From contig CM035807.1 in NCBI GenBank assembly GCA_020466095.1, positions 38,900,348-38,964,347 of the forward strand: a stretch of 64,000 nt of DNA, given 5' to 3'. The notes under the pieces were generated by a model, which was given only the letters and a program-made list of their open reading frames with translations, searched no databases and had not been told where the DNA came from. A program made the translations under genes and the position numbers. Of the stretch, positions 45,801 to 57,245 are shown piece after piece. Within the stretch, counting starts at the first letter, position 1. Every line of letters starts with the position of its first letter. The DNA comes from Chlorops oryzae. Lineage: Eukaryota > Arthropoda > Insecta > Diptera > Chloropidae.

Positions 45801-46983
45801 AATGTCTTAAAGTAAAATAAACATATGGTCATTGAGGATCATTAATTAATTAAAATATCATAAATTCATAATTTTTATGCTATATGGTGTATTTTTCAGG
45901 TTCTTCTGACAATTACTACAGAATGAAAATAAACGTGATGCACTCACCTGGAAAAATTGAGCAAGATGCTTTAAGACTGCGCCCACGAAAATGTCTAGAA
46001 TTGAGTTCTCCCACTTCCATAGAGGCAAGCAACAGAAACTTCGAATTTATAAAATAGATGCATTATGCAGAATTCACAGCTTACAAGAAAAAACAGGCAT
46101 GGGCAGTTCTTCGTTTTGCCCAAAAATCGCCCCAAATACAATAGGCTGAAGGTGAATGCCTCGGAATGCGCAAAAGGACACAAGCCGCTACATATGGATG
46201 CAACAAAAAATAAATAAATAACAAAGGACAAGCAACTTATATCGTATCATTTCCGCTCACAAAAGAAAGCACATTGCACCCGAAGAAGGGATTTTTACAC
46301 AATTTTACACAATATCCTTCCACATTTTTTTAAAAATGATTTTATTGGTTTCTCTTTTCAAAATTTTCATTGATTTTCCACGCTCTTCTTCCAATTTTAA
46401 TGCACGGTTTTCCCTTTTTGAAGCTTCTCAGCCGCTTCACAGATTATTCGGGTGCTTAAGCGCTTTTGATTTTTAAATTTTTTCTGATATTTTTTCGTTT
46501 TTTTTTTATATTTATTTCTGTGATTATTATCCTTATGAAGGCAATATTTTGTGGCTTAACGTGACACCTCTTTCCAAGCAAGCGAAAACGGAATACGTTG
46601 TATAAGAAAACGAAAACTGGACTAATTAGAGTCCGATAAAGCTTTGTTACTTGTTTTTCATTCGTGATCGACAAATCAGCAGATCAAAAGCATTGAAAAA
46701 TGAAATCTGCATATCAAATTTCGATTTTTTCCAACTGTGTCCCTTCAAATTAGGTTATAATAAATTTTCTATGACATAATGAACTTTTACAACCCTTTTC
46801 TTTCACAGCCGGATCAATTTTGGCACCGGAGAATGCTATATAATCGGTGGCTGTTTGCAAGTTAATATTTTCAAGTATTCCTACTACCAAGAAAATAAAA
46901 AAGTTCTGCCTGATTTTCAATCTATTCGTTGAAGGTAATGTGACATTTTTGTTCACAAAACGTCACAGCTCCAATGTCTATGC
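45801..46983. other. AT-rich unique DNA, no gene seen
   Basis: No features recognised apart from a T run at about 46500. Confidence 0.4.
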
Positions 46984-47272
46984 CAGAGCTGTAAATGAAT
47001 GATTCATTTTTGAATCAATCAGTAAATTATTCACATAATAAATGGTGATTTATGAATGAATTCATTTCAACACAAAATTTGAATTGAATTAAATTTTGAA
47101 TGAATTCTTTTTAATTTAAATATTTAAAAGAAATAAATTTTAAATTCACTCTTTGGCGAATTAGAAAAATTGAATTCATTCATTTAAAAAAACTTTGAAA
47201 GAATTTAAATTTGAATTCGTTCATCAGTGAAATCAAAAAACGAATTTAAATTCTTTTTCCCATTCACCACTG
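46984..47272. mobile_element. hAT-like element with GAATTCATT repeats (289 bp)
   Basis: The left end CAGAGCTGTAAATGAATG and the right end, reading CAGTGGTGAATGGG in reverse complement, are imperfect inverted repeats of hAT type. The interior is packed with GAATTCATT, TGAATGAATTC and AATTTAAAT words in both orientations. The expected 8-bp duplication is not seen (GTCTATGC on the left, CTCAAATT on the right). The copy may be rearranged, or one boundary may be wrong. Confidence 0.55.
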
Positions 47273-47724
47273 CTCAAATTTATTTTCTAAGTAGACTGAA
47301 ACTGGCAAGAAATATTATCTTATGTTTTCGATGTAATTTAGTTTTCAACAAAATATCTGCTGAAATATGTCTTTGTCGCCGAACTTATTTTCAAAAACTG
47401 AAATCGGCGAGTCAAGCCAATCTTCCTTGCCTGAATCTGCAAGCAAGCTTTGCGCAGCTAATTCAGACACCTTCAATGAAGATGGACCGTCTAATTAAAA
47501 AAAAATTAAAATAGATATAAAAAATTCGGCAGAACTTGAAGTAGCCAATGACCCAGAGGAGCCCTTGCTTTTCAAGAAATATTTCGCGGTCATGCAAAAG
47601 GTTATTTTCAGAAAAATTTTTTATTATTGATAACATACCCATATTTACGTTCCGATAATCAGGAATATTTCTTTGAGTATAACTTATCTCAACAACCTTC
47701 AATTTCGATTTAAGAATTTTTTTT

Positions 47725-47945
47725 ACTAAACTTTTTTGCACCCTCGCAAATTTTGCGTTTGTGCAAATTTGTTTGTATGGGAAAAAATTCCACGGCCGGG
47801 AAAATATTGCACATCGATTTTGATGGGCAAAACTTGCGCCATGTTGTCGCACAAGTTTTGCACTCGTTCTTTGCAGGGTCCTTCATACAAAAGGGCAAAA
47901 ATTGCACATTTCAATTTCCACAGCTGCTTGAATATCTCTATTCAT
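47725..47945. repeat. Cluster of TTGCAC/GTGCAA words
   Basis: TTTGCACCC, TTGTGCAAAT, ATTGCACATC, the hairpin GGCAAAACTTGCG...CGCACAAGTTTTGC and ATTGCACATT recur within about 200 bases. Similar words make up the 117-bp foldback at 27.5 kb. Overlapping open frames on both strands here have no recognisable domain. It may be a decayed transposon. Confidence 0.4.
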
Positions 47946-48879
47946 AAGATCACTAGAGAAAGTGAACATTCCCATTTATCCAGATTTTGCAAATGGCTAC
48001 TCATTGGAAACAATGCATTCCACTCGATGCCTCATTTAGTTTTTTTTTTTCTTTTTTTCTGCAGCCTTAAAAGTAATAATTTCAAGGGACGAACAACTTA
48101 GCGTTGACTTTTCAACAAGAGCACTCAACGGTTGACTAAAAAAGCTAACCGGAAAAAAAAAGAATTTTTAACGTTTGCAGGTATGTGTGTAGGCCGGATC
48201 TTACTATGTATCTTAGCTTGTTTGTACCACAAAGCAACTTATCTTCCTTTGCAATATCACTCAGCAATTAAGTTTATAACTTTATTAATGCGAATTGCGC
48301 ATAATACAATGAATTTTATTGCAAAAAAAGCGGTGGACATGCTTCCAACGTTCCGCGTGCTTCAGCCTCAAATGTATCGCTTTAATTGCAAAACATTTCT
48401 GGTGTGTTGTTTTTTATTTTTAATTCTTGAATTATTTATTCATGCGCGAAGCTGGTATACCATGCCACCCATGCTTTCAACTTGCAATTCATTTATTCCT
48501 GCTTCATAGCGCATAAAATTATTCAAAGATATTTTTATTTGCTACAATTTTTTGACACATTCAATAGTGTTTTTTTTTTCTTTTTTGCTAAATAGATTTT
48601 ATTCGTTTATCTTTTTTTATTTTTGAGCAATTTAGCAGGCTTTAAATAAGGCAGTAGAAATTATAATTGAAATTTTAATTTAACATTCATCATTCTGGGA
48701 GAGCCAAATTTTTCAAAAAGATGAAGATATCAATAAAGTCACTTCTTTTAATACAAGCATAAGGATGTGAAGAATATTTGTCTTATGCCGGAAATCCGCT
48801 ATCGAGTTTTTTACTAAGAGAAAACGAGGTAGAGTGAAGAAAATCTACCTTTGCCGTGTACACTGAAGAACGTCTGTAA
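47946..48879. other. AT-rich DNA, no gene recognised
   Basis: A 125-codon plus-strand frame at 48132-48509 has no ATG near its start and no recognisable domain. Frames of this length are expected by chance in the window. Confidence 0.4.
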
Positions 48880-49306
48880 AGCCTTTGTCAGATAGGCTCC
48901 GTCGTCCGTCATGCGTCACGTCATATGACTGACAGCAACGTGTTGACGTCCGACACAATACGTAATAAGTTCGTCATTGACAATTTTTCAGCTGTGTTGT
49001 GAGTTTAAAAACTAGTTATCAAAAAATATGGATTTCAAGGATATTTTGGACTCCATTTCCGTAAAACTCAGTAAAAACTTCTTGTTATTCTTCTTCAGCA
49101 AAATAAAAACGAGCAAAACAATCAGCTGGCTGCTGTCAAACAAAGCGACGTGCCGTCGAAAGTTGAGAGTTGCCCAAAATTTGTGCGTCACGTCGACGCA
49201 GAAGTATTGATTGGGATGCACTTCATATAAACACGTGTATTTCAACTTAGCTGTCAGTCATATGACGTGACGCATGACGGACGACGGAGCCTATCTGACA
49301 AAGGCT
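48880..49306. mobile_element. TAA-flanked element with 57-bp perfect inverted repeats (427 bp)
   Basis: The ends at 48880-48936 and 49250-49306 are perfect reverse complements over 57 bases, starting AGCCTTTGTCAGATAGGC and containing CCGTCGTCCGTCATGCGTCA. TAA lies directly outside both ends (48877-48879 and 49307-49309). This fits PIF/Harbinger. Perfect identity implies a young copy. The 314-base interior holds an ATG-started 60-codon frame at 49028-49210 (begins MDFKDILDSISVKLSK). It may derive from the start of a gene of the parent element, but I do not recognise it. Confidence 0.92.
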
Positions 49307-49316
49307 TAAGACTTTA

Positions 49317-49334
49317 CAGCTCTACGTAGAGCTG
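49317..49334. repeat. 18-bp perfect palindrome
   Basis: CAGCTCTACGTAGAGCTG is self-complementary and lies 11 bases beyond the right end of the 427-bp element. Confidence 0.7.
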
Positions 49335-52300
49335 ACGTCTACATATTTCAAGACAAGTCTATACTTGATTTGAATCGAACGTCTGTGAAGACTCAACTCG
49401 GACGACGTTAGATCGTGTACTTATGTACGTGTTATAAATGACAACGGGTAGGAGTCCTTTGAGTGTTTTTGGAGCAAGCAATAAAATGTTTATCCCCATA
49501 GATTATTAGATTGATATAGGTGAGACAGGGGTACCCAGATCCGCGGGATAATAAAACAAACCATATTATGACCCATATAATTACAGGTTTTTAGTCTTAG
49601 AAGTTGTTTTTATTTATAATAACATACGCACAACACTAGCAAAATCTGCTGTTAAAAAAAAAGAATTTCTTGTGAACAAAATCTAAAAAAGGAATTATAC
49701 ATTGATTGCTCTTGATACAAAAAATTCCAAATAAAATCTAATATATTAATACGCTAACACAAATCTTTTCCGCGTTCGTTTAGCAATCCTACCGAACTGA
49801 TTTTTATAAAAAAAAATGCCGTTGGAAAGATATTTGTTTGTAGATGATTTATCATTTTACAGATTCGAAATCGGTTGAAAACTAAGGCTACAATTCATGT
49901 ATAAAGTTTTCCATAGTGTTGTTGTTGCATGCTTTTAAATACCAAGCCTGTCGAAATGCACTTTTGTGTGAGTGGCTTTTGTTGTTTTCGTTATTGGTTC
50001 TTTGTGATATGCTCTTGCACCTTTATGACTTTTTTGAGCGAGGGAGAGTAAAATCAAAGCGATAGAAAAACGGAACAGATCGAAGTTTCTGAATTTTAGT
50101 TCATCTTTTTCGTTTTTTGGTTTGTTTGTTTTTTGTTTTTTTATTGGTTTTTGTATTTTAAGCATTTGTTTAAGCATTGGTATAATATTGTTGAATTATG
50201 GATCTTTGTGATATGCTCTTACGGGAGGCAGAGAAAAATCAAAGACAATAGAAAAACAGTTACAGATCTAAGTTTTTGAATTTTTGTTTATCTGTTTCGA
50301 TTTTTTTTTTTTGCGTAAATTCAATGCTTTAACATTATGTTGCCACAAAGGCAAAGTTCATTTGCCGCCTTTAACCCAAAATTCTTTCTTTGAGGAACTT
50401 TGGCAGGGGCTCTCCTCTTGAAACATATCCGTTTAAAGTCGTAAAGCTGTATGTTGCCGCCTGCAGAATTCGTTCAATTGATAATGGTGGATTTTTTTAT
50501 AATATCTGAAATTCCACACTAGGTTTTTTTGCCAAAACTTTTACGAAAAATGTTGTGAATACAGAAATTTTTCTCTCTTAAAAAATTTACAAATTTAAAA
50601 TAAAATAGGTACTGATAAAAATAAAAGTTTTGTCTATACCGGTCGAATTTCGACCGCAACTGGCACTCCTAGTATGCATTAATGCTCATATTCCTCTGGA
50701 AACAATATTCTTAACTTCCTCGAAATTTTTCAAGCCATATTTTGTACCAAATTATTTTCTCCTCTTTATGACATTATGCTCAGTCTTCCTCTTAAACTTT
50801 TGGGACAGGGACCACCCAAAAATAAATCTTTATCTAAGGCAAATGATATACAAAGAACACAAGCGGTACATAATTGGTTCACTGCGTCGAAAAAAGAAGA
50901 AACAATATAAAACTATTTCATTGCTAAAGCAACAAAAGTTTCTAACTATTTTGGCAGAATTAGACAAGTTTTTCAATTTCTATAGAAGTATCGTTCACTT
51001 GAACGTGAACGCATTGTGGACGTAGGACCAACGAGCGTTTTTACAGATGTCACTTTGCATTATAAGTTTTGTAATTAAGCTTCATCGTTACGTCATGACG
51101 TCACCCGTAAAGAAAGAAATCTCAATAGCTCTGGGGAAAGGAAAACTTTAATATTTTCAATCTAATTACCAAATAATGTCACGAAGAACTTCTTATAGAA
51201 TTTCGTTTTGCTTCGTTATATAAAACCGCTGGCGGATCTTAAAATGTATGTTAAGCTATTGTAGTTTTGTTTTGACCAACAAGTAATTCGGATTCGGTGG
51301 ACTTCCATAATAACAGTGCATCGTAATGTATTCTACAAACTTAGACCATCTTTACTACTATTTTTGGCTGAACATGAACTGGATAATGCGTAGTTACTCA
51401 TATTTCTACTTAGTTTATGCATCATCGTACGGATATTTTTGAACGCCAACAAGCGGTCAGCGGTTCGGCGAAGATAATCTTTATTGAATTAATGTTGAAA
51501 GGGATTTATGCAACCGCTCTCATTCTTGAGCTATTAGTTCTTCATTGTACGGTTGCGGATGAGACTACCGAATGGAGCATACGCCTGGAGTATATGTTTT
51601 GGTGATAAAGCTGTTGGAAGGCTGCCGTATGCCGTCAAAAAATTTATATTACAATTACTTTTTTACATTAACTGCGCCGTGACTATTGATATGATAAGGA
51701 GAACTGTCTTGAAAACGTGAAAAACTATATATATATATATAAAATATATCAGCTTGAATGCTATGGAACTTATGACGTAATAGTTAATTCTTCTCGAAAA
51801 ACTATGCAATACTGTTTAAAATCTTCGCACTAGCTTGCTGGCCCTTTCGCGATTTGGCACATCTTTAAATATGAAAGTTTTCAATTAAGCGCTCAAACAA
51901 TTGCCAAATCTCCGCCGCATAAACAAAAGATTTTTGGCGCTAACCGCCAAAAATATTTGGGAGTCCTTCCTTCCTTCCTTAGACCATAAATAAATAAACA
52001 ATATATTGTACATATATAACATCAAAAATATAAATCCTTCAACTTGAGGGATTCTAGAAGAACAAGCTCTGGATTTTAAATTTAAACTTAAATTTCCATG
52101 GCAATATTTCATGGATGAAAAGTACAACTGAAAATCACTTCTTTAAGCATTAAAGCCATAAAAAATAGCAAGTTTTTCATTGAAATCCATCTGCGTACTA
52201 CGTGTGTACAGACATATATTATGTCATTGAACTGAGCATTCCCAATTCATGTATAATACTAACCAACACTACAGTCCACTGGCACGTATTAGTATTGCCC

Positions 52301-52455
52301 TTTCGTTTCATTCACGCTGCTTTTTCATTCTTTCCTGTGTGCAGATAAAATTAAGATAAATTCAACATGGCTGCTCTCAAATTTGTTGCACGCCCATTGC
52401 AGCGACATCTGTGGTGAAAAGTTACAGCTCGAAAAGACAAAATTGAAAAAATTTC
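49335..52455. other. Gene-poor interval, nothing recognised
   Basis: The 131-codon plus-strand frame at 50630-51025 has no upstream ATG and reads as hydrophobic followed by lysine-rich sequence, with no family recognised. A (TA)n run lies at 51727-51742. Two similar phrases near 49975-50110 and 50200-50300 (ATCTTTGTGATATGCTCTT-like, then an AGAAAAATCAAAG-like word) suggest a local diverged duplication of about 200 bases. Confidence 0.4.
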
Positions 52456-52576
52456 TGATACAAGACAGGTTGCATGTTGGATTGGAAAAATTCTGGTACA
52501 ACAAGACAGGTTGCATGTTGGATTGGAAAAATTCTGATACAACAAGACGGCTGCTTGTTCGGTTGAAAAATGTCTA
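52456..52576. repeat. 41-bp tandem repeat, three units
   Basis: ACAAGACAGGTTGCATGTTG then GATTGGAAAAATTCTG is repeated with a 41-base period. The second unit is almost identical to the first, and the third (GACGGCTGCTTGTTCGGTTG) is diverged. The first unit lacks one ACA. Confidence 0.9.
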
Positions 52577-52829
52577 AATAAGAATTTTGTTGTTGTGTGA
52601 AATATACCAACACTGCACTACATAATCATCCACACGAAAGTAATTGCTATCAAGACGAAAACCCGAAAACACATATATATATTTAAAATATATATATTTT
52701 ATCATAAATCACAGTCAAACTTTGGAGCAAAAGGAATGCCAAACCGTCCTTTTTTATATCTCTTATTGGGAAAATACTTTATAAAAATGTATATGCAGCA
52801 CTGAATACATGTTTGTTCGATTTGGTTGG

Positions 52830-52920
52830 ACGCGGTTATGTACCCTATACCAGGTTGTATGGCGGCGATTTGTACCCTACACCAGTTTGTATGGGCGCGG
52901 ATGTGTACCTCAACGAGTTT
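52830..52920. repeat. 32-33-bp tandem repeat
   Basis: TGTACCCTATACCAGGTTGT then ATGGCGGCGATT recurs as TGTACCCTACACCAGTTTGT then ATGGGCGCGGATG, and a third start TGTACCTCAACGAG is truncated. It lies 260 bases after the 41-bp array. Confidence 0.85.
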
Positions 52921-53022
52921 AAATATTTCTTAAAAGAAAATTATTTTGTAAATAAAGGTTCGTCCATTGAATTTGCAATTTGAGTATAAGTTTTTAAATA
53001 CCAACCTGTTGCTTTTTCCCAG

Positions 53023-53170
53023 CGGCCAAAATGATGCTTACAGAAGCGATGAACCGCAACAACTTTTCGCTGGCCGTAATGCATACGACCTAACATACCA
53101 TCCTAGTTTACTTTTGTTCGATCGTGGCCGTTTTTTAAGAGTGAACGCCTACAAACACCACATAAAGTAA
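53023..53170 (+). CDS. Weak candidate terminal exon, unrecognised
   Basis: CTGTTGCTTTTTCCCAG is a textbook-like 3' splice acceptor. The frame after it is open for 48 codons to TAA (53168-53170) and has a mixed composition (AYRSDEPQQLFAGRNAYDLT). A second frame also stays open for 20 codons, and the first frame is already open upstream of the acceptor, so the evidence is thin. No family is recognised. Confidence 0.15.
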
Positions 53171-53566
53171 AATCGCTTACAGTCTTCGTATACTTCGTAG
53201 GCAATAGCCACTGTTGGCCGCTGGGTAAAATGACTTTAGTCACTTTTTTTTGCAAAAATGAAAAAAATGAAATGAAAATAAGAAATAAAAAATTTTGCAC
53301 CCTTATTCGCTAGATTGTTATTTGTGTTTATTCAAAATAAGATTCGATTCAAATTTGAAACTGCATAATATCAAAAATTTCTTTCGGAAAAAAATATTGA
53401 GAAGGAAGGACGTATTGGACGTTGTAAGAGTGTAACAATTGAAGGAATCCAGTAACATTGGGCCTAGTTCAAACTTTTGGTAATTTTGTATAAATTTAAT
53501 TTGTTGTTTTGTATATTGAAACCGAAGAAGAAAAAAAAAACGAATTAAGCAGAATACTTTTATATA

Positions 53567-53821
53567 TCGCACACTAATCACTAAACCGGCACAATTCAAA
53601 AATTTTTTCAACCAGTTTTTTCATGTTCGCCAACATTTTACTCTGCAAAAGGAACACTTGGAAAATTAACATTGATATTTTTTGATTTATTGATTCTGCA
53701 GTTAATTAAGAATAATATAAATGTAGAAAAGGAATTGTTTTTAAATGCGTCGAGAGTTATTGGCTGCTTGCCCAATAAATGCAAAATTTTTAGTTGTGCC
53801 GATTTAGTGATTAGTGTGCGA
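53567..53821. mobile_element. TATCGCAC-family inverted-repeat element, copy 2 (255 bp)
   Basis: TCGCACACTAATCACTAAAC at the left and GATTTAGTGATTAGTGTGCGA at the right are inverted repeats running in for about 35 bases. TA flanks both ends (53565-53566 and 53822-53823). The reverse complement aligns with copy 1 at 30.3 kb across the interior: shared CTCGACG, TATATTATT, CCTTTTGCAG, AGTAAAATGTT and GAACATGAAAAAA words in the same order. Confidence 0.88.
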
Positions 53822-54643
53822 TATGAGTAATTCCATTCGGATGGTCGCATCCGTTACAATGAGATTTTTGGTTTGAGCTCCGATACATAAAATTTTCAAT
53901 GAATTTGATTCTGAAGGATGTAAGATTTTTTTTTCGTTTAAAAAGTTAGGACCTGAAAGTGAGTGATTTCTGCTCACAATTGCCATAAAAAACTGTGGCG
54001 GCCGATGTAAGTTGAGTCTCACAACTGGATGTTTCATTCAAATTAATACCAAGCAATAATGTCTATTTTTGATTTTCACGGCTCTAAACCGTTTTGCTCT
54101 TCCAAAGAAAGATATTCAAAGTCCAAAAAATTCTGTCGCCTCATGTGATGTGAGTAGATATAAAAATTTCAGATACGAAATTATTGCTAACATTTATTCA
54201 TTTCAATAATTTCCTTGGTTTTCTACATTAAGCTTAACAAGAACCTATGTTTATATAGCTATAAAAGGCATTCAGTCGGACTATGAACAATCCGCTCCTT
54301 TGCCCGCATCACAGCAGCCAATCTTGTCAAATCCTCGAGGCGTACAACTATCACTATCAACATGATGCATATGGAAGCAAATATAAAAAGTTTGGCGGAA
54401 TTGTTTAAATTGATTCTTAAATTCATGTTACCTCAATCTTAGATATAGGTTTACTGCTAAATATTTTAGAATGCATATTAAGAGTGAATAATATAATAAA
54501 ATGTACACAATTTAAAAGAGCAACAGTCTTTGACCTTCCATTTGACACAGCTGATTAGTTTCCATTGAAAGTTTGAAAGATCATTGGCATCGATCACGAC
54601 ACAATCAAATATAAGTAAGAAATTATAACACATGCAGAGTATA
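53822..54643. other. AT-rich unique DNA, no gene seen
   Basis: No features recognised. Confidence 0.4.
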
Positions 54644-55464
54644 AAGGGTGTTCTGTAATAAACTGCTTTTCATTATAGGGCCAATTGTCAGGCTTCTTAG
54701 ACATGCCATTTTGGTATGGAGAAGGTTTTTCTAACACATAACTTTTATATTTTTTCACAAATTTGAAGTAAATTTCTTTCAAAAATACTTAGTTTTTTGC
54801 CTTATCCAGGAAAAACAGAACAACCGAAACGAACTTCACCATTTTGATATTCAATTTATTAAACTCAGGAAAAACGAAACCCATTTTTCAGAAGCCTTTC
54901 GCATAAATTTAGAATAAAATTTGTCTTTTTGTACAGACAATTTTCAAGTTGTTGGCCGGACCTTTGTAAGCAACAGTTTTCTCATTTTAGAATTTCATCA
55001 CATTAAAAAAAAGGTTAAGTTCGTTTTATAATTCAATTTTTTCTTTAGTTGATCGTGTAACATATGTACAACGGCTTTTAAAGAAATTTACTTCAAATTT
55101 GAGAAAAAATTTGAAAAGTATGTTAATACCTACTAAGAGGTTTTTTACACGAAATACATGAAAAAAAGGTCAGAAATTTTTTAAACGTTCAACCGATGGC
55201 AAAAAATCCATGAAACTGCAAATAAGTAAAAGAAAATTTTACATGTCCAAAAAGGCCTGACAATTGGCTATTAAACTACATGATGTTCTCTCTAAAATGC
55301 AACGTTTAGGCGTAGAAATTATTTTCCTCAAACTGCTGCAAGTTTCGTTCTTTGCCCTAAAACTCCTCAGGGTGAGATTTGACATACCCCTCTTACACGA
55401 TTTTTGGTTCACGACCCCCTCAACCAAGACTATGACGAAAATCACTTTTGTACGGAGCACCCTA
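54644..55464. mobile_element. Possible mariner-like non-autonomous element (821 bp)
   Basis: AAGGGTGTTCTGTAATAAAC at the left and TACGGAGCACCCTA at the right (reverse complement TAGGGTGCTCCGTA) are imperfect inverted repeats. Similarity continues to about 34 bases (CTTTTCATTATAG against ATTTTCGTCATAG). TA can be placed outside both ends. No transposase motif is seen, and the boundaries may be off by a base or two. Confidence 0.5.
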
Positions 55465-57019
55465 TATAAAACCCAACACATATAATTTGCAGCTATCTAC
55501 GAATAAAACAATGTATCAAAAGTATTCTATATGTATTTGCCTCCTACTGGAAGTGCCCGAGAACCACACATATTTTTGATTATCGTATTGGGTATAAGAA
55601 ACTTTTAATTCATCTGAAAAGAAAATGACAAAGAATGCAAAATAAAAAGAAAGTCTAGAACGCAGCGCAATGCACAAGAACGAAACAGGAGGAGGAGAAA
55701 AGCACAAATCACAGAGCAAATGTACACAATAACAAAGGCGCCTCTATGTCCCTACAAGCGCAATTTCGTTGTGCTGTTGACAAATAATGCGAAAAAATTA
55801 TTTTATTATACAATGAAGAAGTGTGCTTTTTTTTTATTAAGATTCATTTGAATTTTTCTCAAAAAACCTTTTCAAATAGAAAAGAAGAAGAATACACTCT
55901 TGTAAGGTTTTTCATTTTAATTTAAAAATTAATTACTTAGAACTCCAGGAATATTAGCATTGCTATGATGTAGTTGAAGACTCTACTATAACTCTACATA
56001 AGTTATGTAAGAAAATTTTAGTATTTAAATTTTGTAATTAACAATTAATAAAAAATAAAAAAAAAATTAAAAAGAAGAAGAATTGGCAGTATCCAAAGAT
56101 CACTGCACTATCTAAATGTTAGTTTGTTTTTATAAATTTAACATAAGGGATATTTTTAGGACATCAGCATGCCATTATGCTCCTATTGAATGCGCCCTTT
56201 AGGTAGATGAAATTCATCGAGCTCCATTGAAGTACGAAGCATTATAAACAAATTTGGAGAAATATAAGGAATTACAAGCGTCCGGAGTTTTTATTAAACA
56301 ATTAGAATAAACAAATTCTGCTCTCTTATGTAACAGAGTCAATGTTATTCGAAATTTTAAAGAATAAAGCTTAGTATTTTGCGTATTTTTCTAAAGCGAG
56401 CTATCATGAACGGCTCTTTACTCATGGCATATGCAAGTCATTCTTCACATTAACAAAATCAGCTTCTATTTCTTTATGTTTTCATCCCAGAAAAGGTAAG
56501 TCAGACTGTCAGAATGTATGATATTCGAAAATTATATACAATTTCAAATGTATGCATGTATGTGTTATCATTTCTTTATATTAGGTAAAAAAAAAAACTT
56601 GCGTCCACTTGTAAAAACGTTTAGTCTTTAAAATCGGAAGATATATCCATGTTGAACAACAGCAACGCAATATCCATTCTGTGCTTGTAATCAGTCTGAA
56701 TTTAAATTAAGCCCTCTAGAGTAAATTGCCGTCATTGTTTTTGTTTTCGTTTTTCTGCTTATTTACAAACAAACAGGGAGCCAAAGCGAAAACCGCTGCA
56801 CATGAAGAAAAGAATCAGCATGCCCGACGATAGCAAAAAAAAAAAAATCTTGCCCGTCATGCAACCTAACCCAGCGGGAACAGTGATCAGCGTCACTGTG
56901 AAGTTGGCTTCGTGTCCTCGAAAGCCAACAGAAAAATCACGGTGACAGTTCATCTAAATATCTCTCCGCTCGATACATCGTGTTGTCCAATATAGAAGGA
57001 GAACTCATAGAGCATTGAA
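55465..57019. other. AT-rich DNA, no gene recognised
   Basis: A less AT-rich patch at 56760-56950 contains a two-stem hairpin listed separately. The minus-strand frame over it (56759-56953) has no recognisable domain. Confidence 0.4.
56892..56946. repeat. Two-stem nested hairpin
   Basis: The outer stem GTCACTGTGA (56892-56901) pairs with TCACGGTGAC (56937-56946) with one position that would be a G-U pair in RNA. The inner stem GTTGGCTT (56903-56910) pairs with AAGCCAAC (56922-56929) around an 11-base loop. A one-base and a seven-base internal gap separate the stems. It could be a structured RNA or chance. Confidence 0.5.
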
Positions 57020-57245
57020 AAGTGGAAGCACTTCCGGGTTCTAAATTAAAAAATTTTGAAACTCTTGGAAATCCTGTCTACTGCCACGCCCACCTTTTAT
57101 ATAAAGATAATTTCCAAAATTTTAATTTATTTGACCTACGATTTTTAAACTTGGTAGGTACACCTCTACATGTCCTTCAAAAAAAATAAATATATATTAT
57201 AATCATAATGGGGCTGCCACGCCCACTTTAGTTTTTATGCCTGTT
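57020..57245 (+). mobile_element. Helentron-like fragment
   Basis: TCTACTGCCACGCCCACC and GGGGCTGCCACGCCCACTTT are the box sequences found in the 17.5-kb copy, with about 150 AT-rich bases between them. Neither end nor the microsatellite is recognisable. Confidence 0.5.

Noticed and set aside
47725..48101. Overlapping 120-129-codon frames on both strands as a gene
   Set aside because: Both strands are open over a repeat-word cluster, and no domain or splice evidence favours either.
48132..48509. 125-codon plus-strand open frame
   Set aside because: Non-ATG start, no family recognised, and length compatible with chance.
50630..51025. 131-codon plus-strand open frame
   Set aside because: It begins at TTG with no upstream ATG, is hydrophobic then lysine-rich as expected from AT-rich DNA, and shows no domain.
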